From NCBI RefSeq assembly GCF_042611095.1, contig NZ_JBHFPV010000001.1:558001-622000 (forward strand): a DNA stretch of 64,000 bases. Reading direction: 5' to 3'. Below the pieces are notes generated by a model that worked only from the letters and a program-made list of their open reading frames with translations, made no database searches and was not told the DNA's origin. Each line of letters begins with the position of its first letter. Position 1 is the stretch's first letter. The stretch is from Meishania litoralis. GTDB lineage: Bacteria; Bacteroidota; Bacteroidia; Flavobacteriales; Flavobacteriaceae. Of this stretch, positions 28,013-37,399 are shown piece after piece. The translations under genes were made by a program, and so were the position numbers.

Positions 28013-28720
28013 ATGAAAAATATCGCACTACTCCTTATTTTGGTCTGTTCGTTTTCCAATGCGCAGATTTCGGCCAACAGGTATGTTTTGACACCTGCCC
28101 AATTAAAAGGGGAATTGGTAGAGATACCGATTGAAGGCACTCCATATGTCAATGAAATCTTCAAAAAAGGAGAATCCTTTTTTAGTGGCAAGTTTATGGC
28201 TGCATCGCTGATGCGGTATAATGCAATGAACGAGGTAATCGAAATTATGGATGAAAATGGGAAGTCTAAAGAGCTTTTACGTAAAAAGAACATAACCGTC
28301 GTTATAGATAACGTAACTTATGAAGTAGTCGCATATAAAGAAGGGCAACGAACTAAATTGGGTTATCTAAACCCGATGAATGAAGGTGAAACAATTTTGT
28401 ATTATAGGCCTAAAAAACAATTCATGCAGGCCGAAAACCCTGAAAATGGTTATGAAGATTATCAACCAGCCGTGTACAAAGATGTGTCAATGTTCTATAT
28501 CAAAAAAGGGAACGAGCCTGCTGAACCCGTCAAACTAAGAAAAAACCAAATTTTGAGAAGATTGGACCGCAAGAATTCCTTGCTCAAAAAGTTTATTTCC
28601 GAACATAACCTGAACCTTAAGGAGAAAAATGATGTAGTCAAGTTGTTGGAATATTATAATTCCCTACAAAAGACCTCCGATTCGTACTCGGGTTGGGGCG
28701 AGACTGGTATAGGTTCTTAG
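28013..28720 (+). CDS. Secreted protein of unknown function, 235 aa
   Basis: I do not recognise the family. The ATG at 28013 gives a clean signal peptide (LLLILVCSFSNAQ); the frame is open further upstream, but those residues look wrong. The mature part has a beta-rich region with YEVVAYKEG, GYLNPMNEGETILYYR and DVSMFYIKKG, and a basic helical C-terminus (LRRLDRKNSLLKKF, VKLLEYYNSLQ). It should be periplasmic or secreted, without a type IX tail. A decayed copy of the same gene lies directly downstream. The family would be best checked by a profile search. Confidence 0.75.
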   Translation: MKNIALLLILVCSFSNAQISANRYVLTPAQLKGELVEIPIEGTPYVNEIFKKGESFFSGKFMAASLMRYNAMNEVIEIMDENGKSKELLRKKNITVVIDNVTYEVVAYKEGQRTKLGYLNPMNEGETILYYRPKKQFMQAENPENGYEDYQPAVYKDVSMFYIKKGNEPAEPVKLRKNQILRRLDRKNSLLKKFISEHNLNLKEKNDVVKLLEYYNSLQKTSDSYSGWGETGIGS

Positions 28721-28821
28721 GAAGTCGTTCTTATGAAACAAATCGTTTCACAAATTGTTCTGTCGGTTAAACCCCTAATAATGTCCTGATTACTATAAAG
28801 TATTTCGCACTAAATTCCCGT

Positions 28822-29521
28822 TGTTTTAAATTAATTTTTTCATTATTCTTTTTTGTTTTCCCATTAACTATTCTCTGCCAATTATCTGAAGTAGAGACGG
28901 TTATCATAAGTTATAAACTTCCCGGGGCAAGTACAGATCGACAAGTCTAAGTCAGTGTCAATGCCTATTGGAACCAAGCATTCAAAACTGGCAAGACCTT
29001 TTTACATGGCGAAGGACAAAAAACCGCATTCTTAAGATACGATGCCTATCGGAATCGATTTGAAATTCTTAAGGGCAAGGATATCTTGGGCTACGTTAAT
29101 AAAGATAGCGATGTCAATATCATTCTTGAGCGCGAAAAATTTGAGTATATCGAATATTTAAATCATGGCAATCTTAAAAAAGGGTATTTTAACCCCTTAA
29201 ACCTAGGCGAAACTGTACTTTATTTAAGACAACAGAAGATAATCCCTGAAATTGAATTTCTCAATCATTGCTATTAAGATTTCAAACCATCTGCCTTCGA
29301 GCTGAAAATCACTTACTACTAAAAAAGACAATCCGGCCAAAGACCTTAACGAACTAAGCCGAAAAGAGGTTTTCGCCGTCTTATAGGACAAATATTCAGA
29401 ACTAAGGCAATATGCCCTTAAGAACAAACGCCACATGCGACGCGAGAGTGAAGTAATGCAAGTTTTGGAGTACTATGATACGTTAAAATCGGAAGACTCT
29501 AACGAAAAATCGGACGATTAG
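28822..29521 (+). pseudogene. Decayed paralogue of the upstream 235-aa secreted protein
   Basis: This stretch aligns along its whole length with the intact gene to the left. It has no start codon, then a signal-peptide-like FSLFFFVFPLTILCQ, an in-frame stop at 28948-28950, a long homologous block (LHGEGQKTAFLRYDAYRNRFE, matched by SGKFMAASLMRYNAMNEV; and YLNHGNLKKGYFNPLNLGET, matched by KEGQRTKLGYLNPMNEGET), a stop at 29275-29277, then a frame change by one base and a C-terminal segment ending VLEYYDTLKSED, matched by LLEYYNSLQKTS, with one more stop at 29384-29386. Tandem duplication followed by decay is the simplest reading. Its last bases overlap the tsaB stop codon. Confidence 0.85.
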
Positions 29522-30195
29522 GTTTTTTTACCGCCTTGAACGATGAAGTCCTTTAGATAAAACGGTTCGAAATAAGCTACATCTTCAAAACGATTTTCAA
29601 CATATTTTTGATGCGATAATAAGCTCATTTCACGTGCGGACGGAACCACCTCAGTAGTAAAGTCAAAATTGGCATGGGTCAAAACCGGTTTGCATTTATC
29701 GGCACCGCTTCCGGCAAGAAGTACCTTATGTTTCTTAGCAAATTCTCCAAAAGAACTCTCTTCTATTATTTCAGCTTTGGTTTCGCGTACCTGGTTTCCT
29801 TTAGTATCGAATACAGCGGAGTAGACCTCCATTCTACGGGCATCCAATACAGGAATAATAAAATCAATTTCATCGGTTATGACCTGATACGCCATGCTTT
29901 TTAGGGTTGAAATCGAAATCAAAGGAACTCCAAGAGCAAAGCATAATCCTTTCGCAGCCGACACCCCAATTCGAAGCCCTGTATAAGATCCGGGGCCCTT
30001 GCTTACCGCAATCGCATCGACTTGTTCCATTTTCAATCCGGATCTGTGCAGTACCTCCGATATAAATACATGCAATTTTTCAGCATGCGAAAAGTTCGGT
30101 GTATTCTGCTCCTTCAAGGCCAACAGTTCACCATTTTTCGCCAAACTTACCGAACAATTGGTAGTGGCCGTTTCCAAGTTCAAGATTATCCCCAT
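29518..30195 (-). CDS. tsaB: tRNA threonylcarbamoyladenosine biosynthesis protein TsaB
   Basis: A 225 aa protein of the t6A37 tRNA modification pathway, where TsaB acts as a partner of TsaD and TsaE. The start is the ATG at 30195, giving the family N-terminus MGIILNLETATTNCSVSL; the frame upstream is open but not credible. The family motif SKGPGSYTGLRIGVSAAKGL lies near residues 65-84. The C-terminal half (DARRMEVYSAVFD and a region ending KDFIVQGGKKT) fits TsaB. It follows the exporter tolC gene, 86 bases away, on the same strand; a functional link is not expected. Confidence 0.93.
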   Translation of the reverse strand: MGIILNLETATTNCSVSLAKNGELLALKEQNTPNFSHAEKLHVFISEVLHRSGLKMEQVDAIAVSKGPGSYTGLRIGVSAAKGLCFALGVPLISISTLKSMAYQVITDEIDFIIPVLDARRMEVYSAVFDTKGNQVRETKAEIIEESSFGEFAKKHKVLLAGSGADKCKPVLTHANFDFTTEVVPSAREMSLLSHQKYVENRFEDVAYFEPFYLKDFIVQGGKKT

Positions 30196-30280
30196 AAGGA
30201 ACAAAGATACGTTCAACGAACAAACCTGCAAGATTCGAATGAATTGCAGGTTTGTTGCCATTGAGTTAGAAAATTGAGTG

Positions 30281-31711
30281 TTATTTTAATTCTATCGGAA
30301 GCCCAAAGTAAAACTCCAATACCTTTACCCTGAAGATATAATCAAATTTAGTCCTTATTACCTCGGCTTGGGCATTATCCAAACGGGATTGGGCTTGGCT
30401 AAAATCGAAGGCATTCATCAAGCCGACATCAAAGCGTTCTTTTGAATAGTCATAGGCCAATCGTCTCGCATCAAGTGTTTTTTGTGCCGCTTCATGCGCT
30501 TTGATCGCCGCTTGGGCATCGTTCCATGCCTGATTGATGACATTTTCAAGATCTAGTTTGGCCTGATCCAGCTGTAATTTCGAACGTTCAAGGTTTATTC
30601 GGTTTCTTTTGACACTATTTCGTGCCGAAAAACCATTGAGTATGGGTATGTTCAGACCCACACCAAAAGAATGCCCGTCATTGACGCCCAATTGATAAAT
30701 AAATGGGTCCATTGCCTCCACTATCGGTCTCCTATTCGGGGCTACAACTGCTTGTCCGGTACCTTCGACGGTTCCTATTTGGGTCGTTGGGTTGTTGGGG
30801 TCGATTTCAAAACCACCAATGATGTCTTGGTAAGATGCCCTCGTATTATAATTATAAAATCCAGAAAGTCTAGGGTACAAGGCACCTTTTGCCAATTCAA
30901 TATCGGTTTCCGCCAACTCTATATTCGCTTCGGCGAATTTAATCTCATTTCTTTGTGTTACAGCCTTTGCGAAAATCTCACTGGGTGAATTGTTCAAAAT
31001 AGTTGTGGGTTGAATATTGAATTCTTCATTGGCCACATCGAAATTCTCATAGTCATTTATCAAAAGTAGTTGCGCCAATGCTATTTTCGACAGTCGTAGA
31101 TTGTTCTCTGAATTCACAATCTGTTGCAATTGTGTCGCGGCCGTCGCCTCGATCTCCAGTAAATCTCCCCTAGCGACGACTCCTGATTCGACCAATTCGG
31201 TCGTACGTTTCAAGTCCTGCTCGGTGACGGCATATTGCGCCTTGGCAACCACAAGGTTTTCCCGATTAAAAAGTATTTGAAGATAACCGTTGGCCACAGC
31301 CAAAGAAATATCGTCTTTCATGTTGTCCAAACGATACTGGTTGGCCAAAAGCGCTAGATTCGACCTTCTGAGACGATTGACATTCTGCAACCCATTGTAC
31401 AAATCGACGTTCATACCTACACCACCCGAAGTAAACATAGTCGTTAAATTCTCTAGAATACCAGTAGTGACGTTCTGGTTGAGACCTATGTTCCATGAGT
31501 GTGACGCTTGGGCATTGATGCTAGGAAGAAAATTGCCCTTGGCGTCAAGCTTGTTCACCTCGGCATCTTTTAGGTCCAATTCCGATTGTTGAATGGTGAT
31601 ATTGTGCTCCAACGCATATTCAACGCATTCTTGCAATGTCCACTTTTTATTCTGTGCCGATAAAATCCCGACCGAAAATACGATCAGTAAAGCCGTTAAT
31701 CTACTATTCAT
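30281..31711 (-). CDS. TolC-family outer-membrane efflux channel
   Basis: A 476 aa outer-membrane factor, last gene of the exporter operon. The start is at 31711 (MNSRLTALLIVFSVGILSAQ, a signal peptide); 21 upstream codons are open but basic and unlikely. Typical features are the paired long helices with Asn- and Gln-rich starts (WTLEQ-like beginning, QNVTTGILENLT), and the C-terminal LDARRLAYDYSKERFDVG followed by AFDFSQAQSRLDNAQ, which marks this family. It should form a trimeric tunnel docking on the two adaptor proteins encoded upstream. It is the only TolC gene in the operon, so it is probably shared. Confidence 0.92.
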   Translation of the reverse strand: MNSRLTALLIVFSVGILSAQNKKWTLQECVEYALEHNITIQQSELDLKDAEVNKLDAKGNFLPSINAQASHSWNIGLNQNVTTGILENLTTMFTSGGVGMNVDLYNGLQNVNRLRRSNLALLANQYRLDNMKDDISLAVANGYLQILFNRENLVVAKAQYAVTEQDLKRTTELVESGVVARGDLLEIEATAATQLQQIVNSENNLRLSKIALAQLLLINDYENFDVANEEFNIQPTTILNNSPSEIFAKAVTQRNEIKFAEANIELAETDIELAKGALYPRLSGFYNYNTRASYQDIIGGFEIDPNNPTTQIGTVEGTGQAVVAPNRRPIVEAMDPFIYQLGVNDGHSFGVGLNIPILNGFSARNSVKRNRINLERSKLQLDQAKLDLENVINQAWNDAQAAIKAHEAAQKTLDARRLAYDYSKERFDVGLMNAFDFSQAQSRLDNAQAEVIRTKFDYIFRVKVLEFYFGLPIELK

Positions 31712-31739
31712 TTTTTGATTTTTTGATTTTGATTGATGA

Positions 31740-32891
31740 TTATGCTTCGCTATCTTCTTCGGAATCTTCCTCATCCTCGCCTTTCTTGATAGGTTCGGTT
31801 TGATTCCATTGTTTTACCTGATCTTCTTCCGTAATTCCGGAGATAATTTCAACATTCACACCATCTGATATCCCGATTTCAACGTCTTTTCTCTCGAACT
31901 TTTGTTCTTCAGGCGAACCTACGGCTACCTCGACATAGGGCTTATCGGTCTTGTTGTCAAACTGCAGAAGTGCTTCGGGAATGACCATAACGCTATCCCT
32001 TTTCTCCAACACCATCGAGGCATTCGCACTGTAACCTGCCCGAATAAAAATACTATCGTTGACCTCGACATCGCCCTCTATTTTGAATTGAACGGCACCT
32101 GTCTCCTCTACCCCTTTGGGCGCAATGAATCGTAATTTGGCATCGAGTTCAGTACCTTCTACGGCCCCCAAACTAATCTTGAGGGGCGTACCGACCTGCA
32201 ATTTTCCGACCTCGCCCTCATCGACTTTTCCCTCGAAAATCATTTTTCCCAAATCGGCTATCGTGGCTATCGTGGTACCGTCATTAAAGTTGTTACTCTG
32301 TATCACTTGGTCGCCCTCTTCAACAGGTATTTCTAAAATTGTTCCATCAACGGTCGCCCTAATATTGGTATTGGCACTTGAGGAACCGCCTGCCGAACCT
32401 ACACGGATAATCTGATAATCGGACTGGGCATTGGAAAGTTCTTGTTTCGCTTGATCAAATTGCAATTGAAGGTTATTAAAGTCTTGGCTTGAAATAACGC
32501 CCTTATCGAATAGGGCCTTGTTTCTATTGTACTCAATCTTCACATTGTTCAGTGCTATTTCGGCATTTCTGACTCGCCCCCTGGCCTGGTTCAACGATTG
32601 CTCGTTAGGAACCACTTTGATTACCGCTATCAAATCACCGGCTTTTACCTTGTCCCCTTCTACCAAATAAATCTTATCGATAATACCCGAAATCTGGGGT
32701 TTGATCTCAATTTCATCTTCTGGCACCACTTTACCCGTAGCCACAGTTTTCTTCTCTATATTGGAAATAAAAGGCTTTTGGGTTTCATAGGTTACAGAGG
32801 ACTTGCTGTTCGATTTAATGAAAAAAGCGGCAGCCCAAAGTGCGCCAAGCACTAAAAGTCCGATCAACGAGTATTTAACAATTTTGTTCAT
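31740..32891 (-). CDS. HlyD/MacA-type periplasmic adaptor, copy 2
   Basis: A 383 aa membrane-fusion protein. The ATG at 32891 follows a hydrophobic N-terminal anchor (IGLLVLGALWAAAFFI). Domains in order: a lipoyl-like part with EIEIKPQISGIIDKI and VEGDKVKAGDLIAVIK, a coiled-coil hairpin (about 85-155, RNKALFDKGVISSQDF), a second lipoyl half (TVDGTILEIPVEEGDQVIQ) and beta-barrel domains (EGKVDEGEVGKLQVGTPLKI). It pairs with the two upstream permeases. The C-terminus is a very acidic tail (GEDEEDSEEDSEA). It is clearly related to the other adaptor of the operon. Confidence 0.92.
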   Translation of the reverse strand: MNKIVKYSLIGLLVLGALWAAAFFIKSNSKSSVTYETQKPFISNIEKKTVATGKVVPEDEIEIKPQISGIIDKIYLVEGDKVKAGDLIAVIKVVPNEQSLNQARGRVRNAEIALNNVKIEYNRNKALFDKGVISSQDFNNLQLQFDQAKQELSNAQSDYQIIRVGSAGGSSSANTNIRATVDGTILEIPVEEGDQVIQSNNFNDGTTIATIADLGKMIFEGKVDEGEVGKLQVGTPLKISLGAVEGTELDAKLRFIAPKGVEETGAVQFKIEGDVEVNDSIFIRAGYSANASMVLEKRDSVMVIPEALLQFDNKTDKPYVEVAVGSPEEQKFERKDVEIGISDGVNVEIISGITEEDQVKQWNQTEPIKKGEDEEDSEEDSEA

Positions 32892-32924
32892 TTTCAAGTT
32901 ATTAGTTGTTTTACGGTTTTTCTG

Positions 32925-34187
32925 TTATTCTTCCCTTAGTGCGTCAATAGGTTTGATGCTTACCGCTCTTTGGGCGGGTATTAATCCGATCAAGGTTCCC
33001 AAAACCACCATTATCAGCAGTGCACCCAAGACATAGGGTATCGGTACGGTCGGATTGGTATAAGGAAAATCAATGTCTTTTGTCAGGTTATTTATCAAGG
33101 CCAAAACACCCGCCCCTAAGATTATGCCTATTATTCCCGATAGAACGGTCAAGAAAACGGATTCCAATATAATCTGGTTACGAACCTCGGCCGGGGTAGC
33201 GCCTAATGCCCTGCGAACCCCCAATTCCTTAGTACGTTCTTTTACCGAGATCAAAAGAATATTGCCAATACCGATTACCCCGGCCAAAATGGTAGCTATG
33301 CCCACAATCAAGGACAAGAATGTCAATCCTTGGGCAAAACCCATTATTTTACTGAATGCCTCGCCCAAATTAAAGGATCCGAATGCCCTTTCATCTTCGG
33401 GATCTACCCTATGTATATTCTTTAAGAGCATTTTTACATCTTTTTCGACCTGTACAACATCGGCATCATCATAGGCAGCTATGCAAAGGTATCCTACATT
33501 TTCTCCGGTATTGTATAGTTTTCTGAAAGTCGTGAAGGGAATGAATATGGCACTATCATTGTCAAAACTAACGCCTTGCGCCAATTTATGGACACCTATT
33601 ACCTGAAAATAAACACTGCCGATCCGGATGTATTGCCCGATCGGATCTTCATCTTTTTCGAACAGTTCCTGTAAATTTCGCTCACCTATCACGCATACCT
33701 TCCGCGCCTGTTCGATATCCTCATCATTAATGAAGCGACCGCCATCGAATATTTTTTTTGTAGCGATCTTGGTATATACCGGATAATCGCCATTTACGGT
33801 ATAGGTACCCGATTTTTGACCTCGCACCGTATAGACCGGTTCAGTACCAAATTCACCCATATCTATTCGCGGGGCAATGTATTGGATTTCGGGAATTCTA
33901 TTTTGCAGATCGGTAACATTATCGAGCTTCAACTGCATCTGCCTTCCGGTTTTATAACCACCATATGGCATGCTTGTGCTCTGGCCCCAAACGAACATGC
34001 TGTTCATCGATACCGTTTTGAAGACTTTGTCAAAACCATTGTCCATTCCTTTGGCCGCACCAGAAAGTCCTATATAAACAAATATTCCCCAAAGCACACC
34101 GATCATCGTAATGATGGTCCTGGTCCTATTCTTGCTGATAGAACCAAAAATTTCTTGCCAAGTATTTCTGTCAAATATAAATCTCAT
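32925..34187 (-). CDS. MacB/FtsX-type ABC permease, B-type of module 2
   Basis: A 420 aa ABC exporter permease. It has an N-terminal membrane helix (about 22-45, IITMIGVLWGIFVYIGLSGA), a large periplasmic MacB_PCD domain (about 50-280) and three C-terminal helices with the FtsX motif KERTKELGVRRALGATP and LIGLIPAQRAVSIKPIDALREE. There is no ATPase domain. It follows the A-type permease gene after one base. The pair A plus B should form a heteromeric permease driven by the separate ATPase. Its closest relative in this window is the B-type permease of module 1. Confidence 0.9.
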   Translation of the reverse strand: MRFIFDRNTWQEIFGSISKNRTRTIITMIGVLWGIFVYIGLSGAAKGMDNGFDKVFKTVSMNSMFVWGQSTSMPYGGYKTGRQMQLKLDNVTDLQNRIPEIQYIAPRIDMGEFGTEPVYTVRGQKSGTYTVNGDYPVYTKIATKKIFDGGRFINDEDIEQARKVCVIGERNLQELFEKDEDPIGQYIRIGSVYFQVIGVHKLAQGVSFDNDSAIFIPFTTFRKLYNTGENVGYLCIAAYDDADVVQVEKDVKMLLKNIHRVDPEDERAFGSFNLGEAFSKIMGFAQGLTFLSLIVGIATILAGVIGIGNILLISVKERTKELGVRRALGATPAEVRNQIILESVFLTVLSGIIGIILGAGVLALINNLTKDIDFPYTNPTVPIPYVLGALLIMVVLGTLIGLIPAQRAVSIKPIDALREE

Positions 34188-34188
34188 A

Positions 34189-35418
34189 TTATTCGTCTCT
34201 TAAGGCTACAATAGGTTTTATGCTTGCAGCTCTTTTGGCCGGAATATATCCGGCTATCGCACCAAAGAGAATCAGTATAACGGTAGCAAAAATCGCCAAG
34301 CCAGTATTTATAAAAGGATTTGTTATAAAAAAATCTTCGAGTTTTTCTCCTAAGGAGCTCAAAATTGCTATTCCTATGATCATACCCAATATTCCTGAAA
34401 TTGTGGTAATAAAAACCGACTCTAAAAGTATCGAACTGATTACCGACCTGGGTGTAGCTCCCAAGGCTTTGCGAATACCTAACTCTTTGGTACGCTCCTT
34501 TACCACAAATACCATGATATTACTTATTCCGATAATTCCGGCCAGTATAGTGCCAAAGGCGATAAAACCGCCTATATAGGCCAATACACTGGCAAATTGC
34601 TGATTTTGTTTTAACTGGTCGGCTACATTTCGAATGAAAATACCCTGCTGATCATTCGGACTGATATATTTTTTTTCCCTTAAAAATTTGTCCAAGCTCT
34701 TATCAAAGGCCATCGCTCCGGCATAACCTATCTCGGGTTTGAAGGCCACGATCATTTGATCGACCTTATCGGTATTTTTTTCAATAAGCTGCCTTGTCGT
34801 ATATGGAAGATACAGTCTGCGTTCTTCATCATCGCCACCATCGTCTTGATACACACCGATGACCTTGAACATGCTACCGCCAACATCTACATATTTACCG
34901 ATAGCATCTTCGGTGCCGAACAAATCTTGCTCTACCAACCTTCCGATAACGGCATACTTCGTGCGATTCTTTACATCTTGCTCGTTGAGGTAACGCCCCC
35001 GCATAATAATCGTCTTTTCGGCATGTTGGTGCGAAGGTGCCACCGCTCTTGTAGAATAGTTGTTAGACTCGTTCTTATACTTGACCAAGGCACTTCGGGT
35101 TATTCTAGGAGTCACATATTCCATGAATAAGGGAAAATTCTCTTCAATATCGACAAGATCGCTATTGTCAAACTCTATCTGACGCCCCGATTTGTATCCC
35201 TTATATGGTACAGTGGTCCTACCCGCAAACAAGTAAAATGTGTTACTGGCATCGTCACTGAAAAATTTATTGAAGGTATTTTGCAGACCATTGGTGAGAC
35301 CGACCAGCGAAACGAATATAAGGATACCCAACGCTACGGTAAAGCCCGATAAGAACGTACGCAGTTTGTTCTTTTGTATGGTCTCGAATATCTCTTTCCA
35401 AGTATCTCTACTAAACAT
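34189..35418 (-). CDS. MacB/FtsX-type ABC permease, A-type of module 2
   Basis: A 409 aa permease with the same layout: N-terminal helix (LSGFTVALGILIFVSLVGLT), periplasmic domain (about 50-270) and C-terminal helices with KERTKELGIRKALGATP and GAIAGYIPAKRAASIKPIVAL. The N-terminus, WKEIFETIQKNKLRTFLSG, is closest to the first permease of module 1 (WQEIFETIRKNKLRTVLTG), which identifies it as the A-type. Its ATG overlaps the end of the ATPase gene by eight bases. Confidence 0.9.
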   Translation of the reverse strand: MFSRDTWKEIFETIQKNKLRTFLSGFTVALGILIFVSLVGLTNGLQNTFNKFFSDDASNTFYLFAGRTTVPYKGYKSGRQIEFDNSDLVDIEENFPLFMEYVTPRITRSALVKYKNESNNYSTRAVAPSHQHAEKTIIMRGRYLNEQDVKNRTKYAVIGRLVEQDLFGTEDAIGKYVDVGGSMFKVIGVYQDDGGDDEERRLYLPYTTRQLIEKNTDKVDQMIVAFKPEIGYAGAMAFDKSLDKFLREKKYISPNDQQGIFIRNVADQLKQNQQFASVLAYIGGFIAFGTILAGIIGISNIMVFVVKERTKELGIRKALGATPRSVISSILLESVFITTISGILGMIIGIAILSSLGEKLEDFFITNPFINTGLAIFATVILILFGAIAGYIPAKRAASIKPIVALRDE

Positions 35419-36112
35419 ACGCGGCAGCCCTAACTTGCTTTACTTTTTTATCTTCTAGAATAATACCGTCTTTCAAGTGCACGATACGTTTGCACATGTT
35501 CGCGATATCGGGTTCGTGGGTAACAATGAGTATGGTATTACCCTGGTCGTTTATCTTCTGGATGAGGTCCATGACTTCGTAAGAGGTCTTACTATCAAGC
35601 GCACCTGTAGGCTCATCGGCCAAAAGCACTTTTGGTTCTGCCGCCATAGCCCTTGCAATCGCCACTCTTTGCTTTTGACCACCTGACAATTCACTGGGCA
35701 AATGTGTGGCCCATTCTTTTAAGCCTACTTGGTCCAAATATTTCAGAGATTTCTCTTCGCGCTCCTTTCTTGGCATTCGCTGGTAATACAAGGGCAAAGC
35801 CACATTTTCCATGGCCGTCTTATAATTGATCAGGTTGAAAGATTGGAATACGAAACCCAGAAATTTATTCCTATAGTTCGCGGCCTTCGTTTCATTAAGG
35901 TTAACTATCGGAACCCCATCTAACGTGTAAGAACCTTCGTCAAGTTCATCGAGCATCCCCAAAATGTTGAGTAAGGTTGATTTTCCTGATCCGGAAGAAC
36001 CCATAATTGCAACTAGTTCTCCTTCTTCGACCGAGAAATTGATTCCTTTAAGTACATGCAGGGAATTGCTTCCCATTTTATAGGATTTATGAAGGTCTTT
36101 GATTTCTATCAT
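35411..36112 (-). CDS. MacB/LolD-type ABC transporter ATPase
   Basis: A 233 aa ATP-binding subunit. Motifs: Walker A GSSGSGKSTLLN (about residues 38-49), Q-loop in FVFQSFNLI, signature LSGGQKQRVAIARA (about 142-155), Walker B VLLADEPTGALD and the H-loop VTHEP. This is the only ATPase gene in the operon, while four permease genes flank it. It therefore probably drives both permease pairs. It lies between the two modules with a 106-base gap on its upstream side, which could hold a promoter or operator. Confidence 0.95.
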   Translation of the reverse strand: MIEIKDLHKSYKMGSNSLHVLKGINFSVEEGELVAIMGSSGSGKSTLLNILGMLDELDEGSYTLDGVPIVNLNETKAANYRNKFLGFVFQSFNLINYKTAMENVALPLYYQRMPRKEREEKSLKYLDQVGLKEWATHLPSELSGGQKQRVAIARAMAAEPKVLLADEPTGALDSKTSYEVMDLIQKINDQGNTILIVTHEPDIANMCKRIVHLKDGIILEDKKVKQVRAAAYV

Positions 36113-36218
36113 ATCGGTAAAGTTAATTGGCTAGGTGCTACCCTCTGGAATACGTGAATAAGACACCTAAGGTGTTAAAATGTTACAAGATTTGCTCTAA
36201 ATTTTATGTTAAAATAAA
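36113..36218 (-). promoter_or_regulatory. Intra-operon regulatory region with direct repeats
   Basis: Reading the minus strand, TTTTAACA and TGTAACATTTTAACA occur here, and the related TTTTAACA and TGTAACATTAACA occur upstream of the first permease gene of the same operon. A small palindrome ACACCTTAGGTGT also lies in this region (about 36160-36172). The position, 50-105 bases upstream of the ATPase ATG, fits an operator for a second promoter, but no regulator gene is next to the operon. Confidence 0.35.
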
Positions 36219-37331
36219 TCAACCGCCAATTTCCTCAGGCTTAATAGCGTTCCAGACCTTGATTTTATCATCTTTACCAATACCGGATTTTACCTCGACA
36301 AATATTCCGTCGCTTATGCCCAATTCAACATCGCGTCGCTCAAACTGTTGCTCTGCTGTCTCAACTTCGACAAAAGGCTTTTTGGTTTTACCATCAAACT
36401 GTACCAAACCCTCCTTCAGCGCCATAACACTGTCGGCCCTTGCCAAAATAATCGATGCGTTGGCACTTAGCCCGGCACGAATGAATGTGGTATCTTGCTT
36501 TTTCAAAGTACCTTTGATTTCAAACTGTATTGCACCGTTCTCTGCATTTCCCTTAGGTGCGATATAATCGAGAACTGCATCAAAAACCGTATTTTCAATG
36601 GCCCCTACCGTGATTTCCAAAGGCAGGTTCTCTTTTAGCTTTCCAACCTCCGATTCATCCACTTTGCCTTCAAAAATCATTTTTTCGACATCGGCGATAG
36701 CAGCAATGGTCGTTCCTTCATTGAAATTGTTCGCCTCTATTACCTGATTGCCGACTTCGACGGGCACTTCTAGAACCATACCACTTACCGTGGCCCTTAT
36801 CTGGGTATTGGCCGTTGAACCATAACCCTTTGTAGTACCGGTCTTTACGATATCGAAACGCTTATTGGCCGCCCGATAGGCCTGTTGTGCCTGATCAAAA
36901 CTTACCTGGGCACGCTCCAGATCCACCTTAGAAACAACTCCCTTATCGAACAATGTCTTTTGTCTGTCCAAATTTCTTTTTTGGTCGTCAAGGTCTATCC
37001 TGGCCGCATCAATATTATCACGTGCGCTGTTCAACGCATCGAGATTCGGCACTACCTTTATTCTTGCCAAAAGGTCACCCGATTTGATGTAATCGCCACC
37101 TTCTACATAAATTTCTTCTATCACGCCTGAGATATTGGGTTTTATCAGTACTTCCTCCAATGGTAAAATACTTCCGGTCGCCACCGTTTTTTTGATAATC
37201 GTCTGTGTCGTCGGAGTCTCGGTTTCATAGACTACGGGGTCCTCGGCGTTTTTGGAGTACAGGTAGTACATGGCGCCTCCGAAAGCCAATATGATTGTCA
37301 GCAAAATGATGATGGTTACTCTTTTCTTCAT
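36219..37331 (-). CDS. HlyD/MacA-type periplasmic adaptor, copy 1
   Basis: A 370 aa membrane-fusion protein. It has an N-terminal anchor (TIIILLTIILAFGGAMYYL), lipoyl halves (EVLIKPNISGVIEEI with YIKSGDLLARIK; TVSGMVLEVPVEVGNQVIE), a coiled-coil hairpin (about 85-150, RQKTLFDKGVVSKVDL) and barrel domains (EGKVDESEVGKLKENLPLEI). It is colinear with the other adaptor of the operon and about half of its residues look the same by eye. It follows the two module 1 permeases. The short C-terminus lacks the acidic tail of copy 2. Confidence 0.92.
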   Translation of the reverse strand: MKKRVTIIILLTIILAFGGAMYYLYSKNAEDPVVYETETPTTQTIIKKTVATGSILPLEEVLIKPNISGVIEEIYVEGGDYIKSGDLLARIKVVPNLDALNSARDNIDAARIDLDDQKRNLDRQKTLFDKGVVSKVDLERAQVSFDQAQQAYRAANKRFDIVKTGTTKGYGSTANTQIRATVSGMVLEVPVEVGNQVIEANNFNEGTTIAAIADVEKMIFEGKVDESEVGKLKENLPLEITVGAIENTVFDAVLDYIAPKGNAENGAIQFEIKGTLKKQDTTFIRAGLSANASIILARADSVMALKEGLVQFDGKTKKPFVEVETAEQQFERRDVELGISDGIFVEVKSGIGKDDKIKVWNAIKPEEIGG

Positions 37332-37399
37332 TTTCTTGTTTATTTGATTGATGTATTTGAATTGTCTTATTAATTAATTGCCGATAGCCAGGCCATATT

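Noticed and set aside
28734..28750. Inverted repeat TGAAAC / GTTTCA after the unknown secreted gene as a terminator
   Set aside because: The arms are short and no T-run follows, so termination is not supported.
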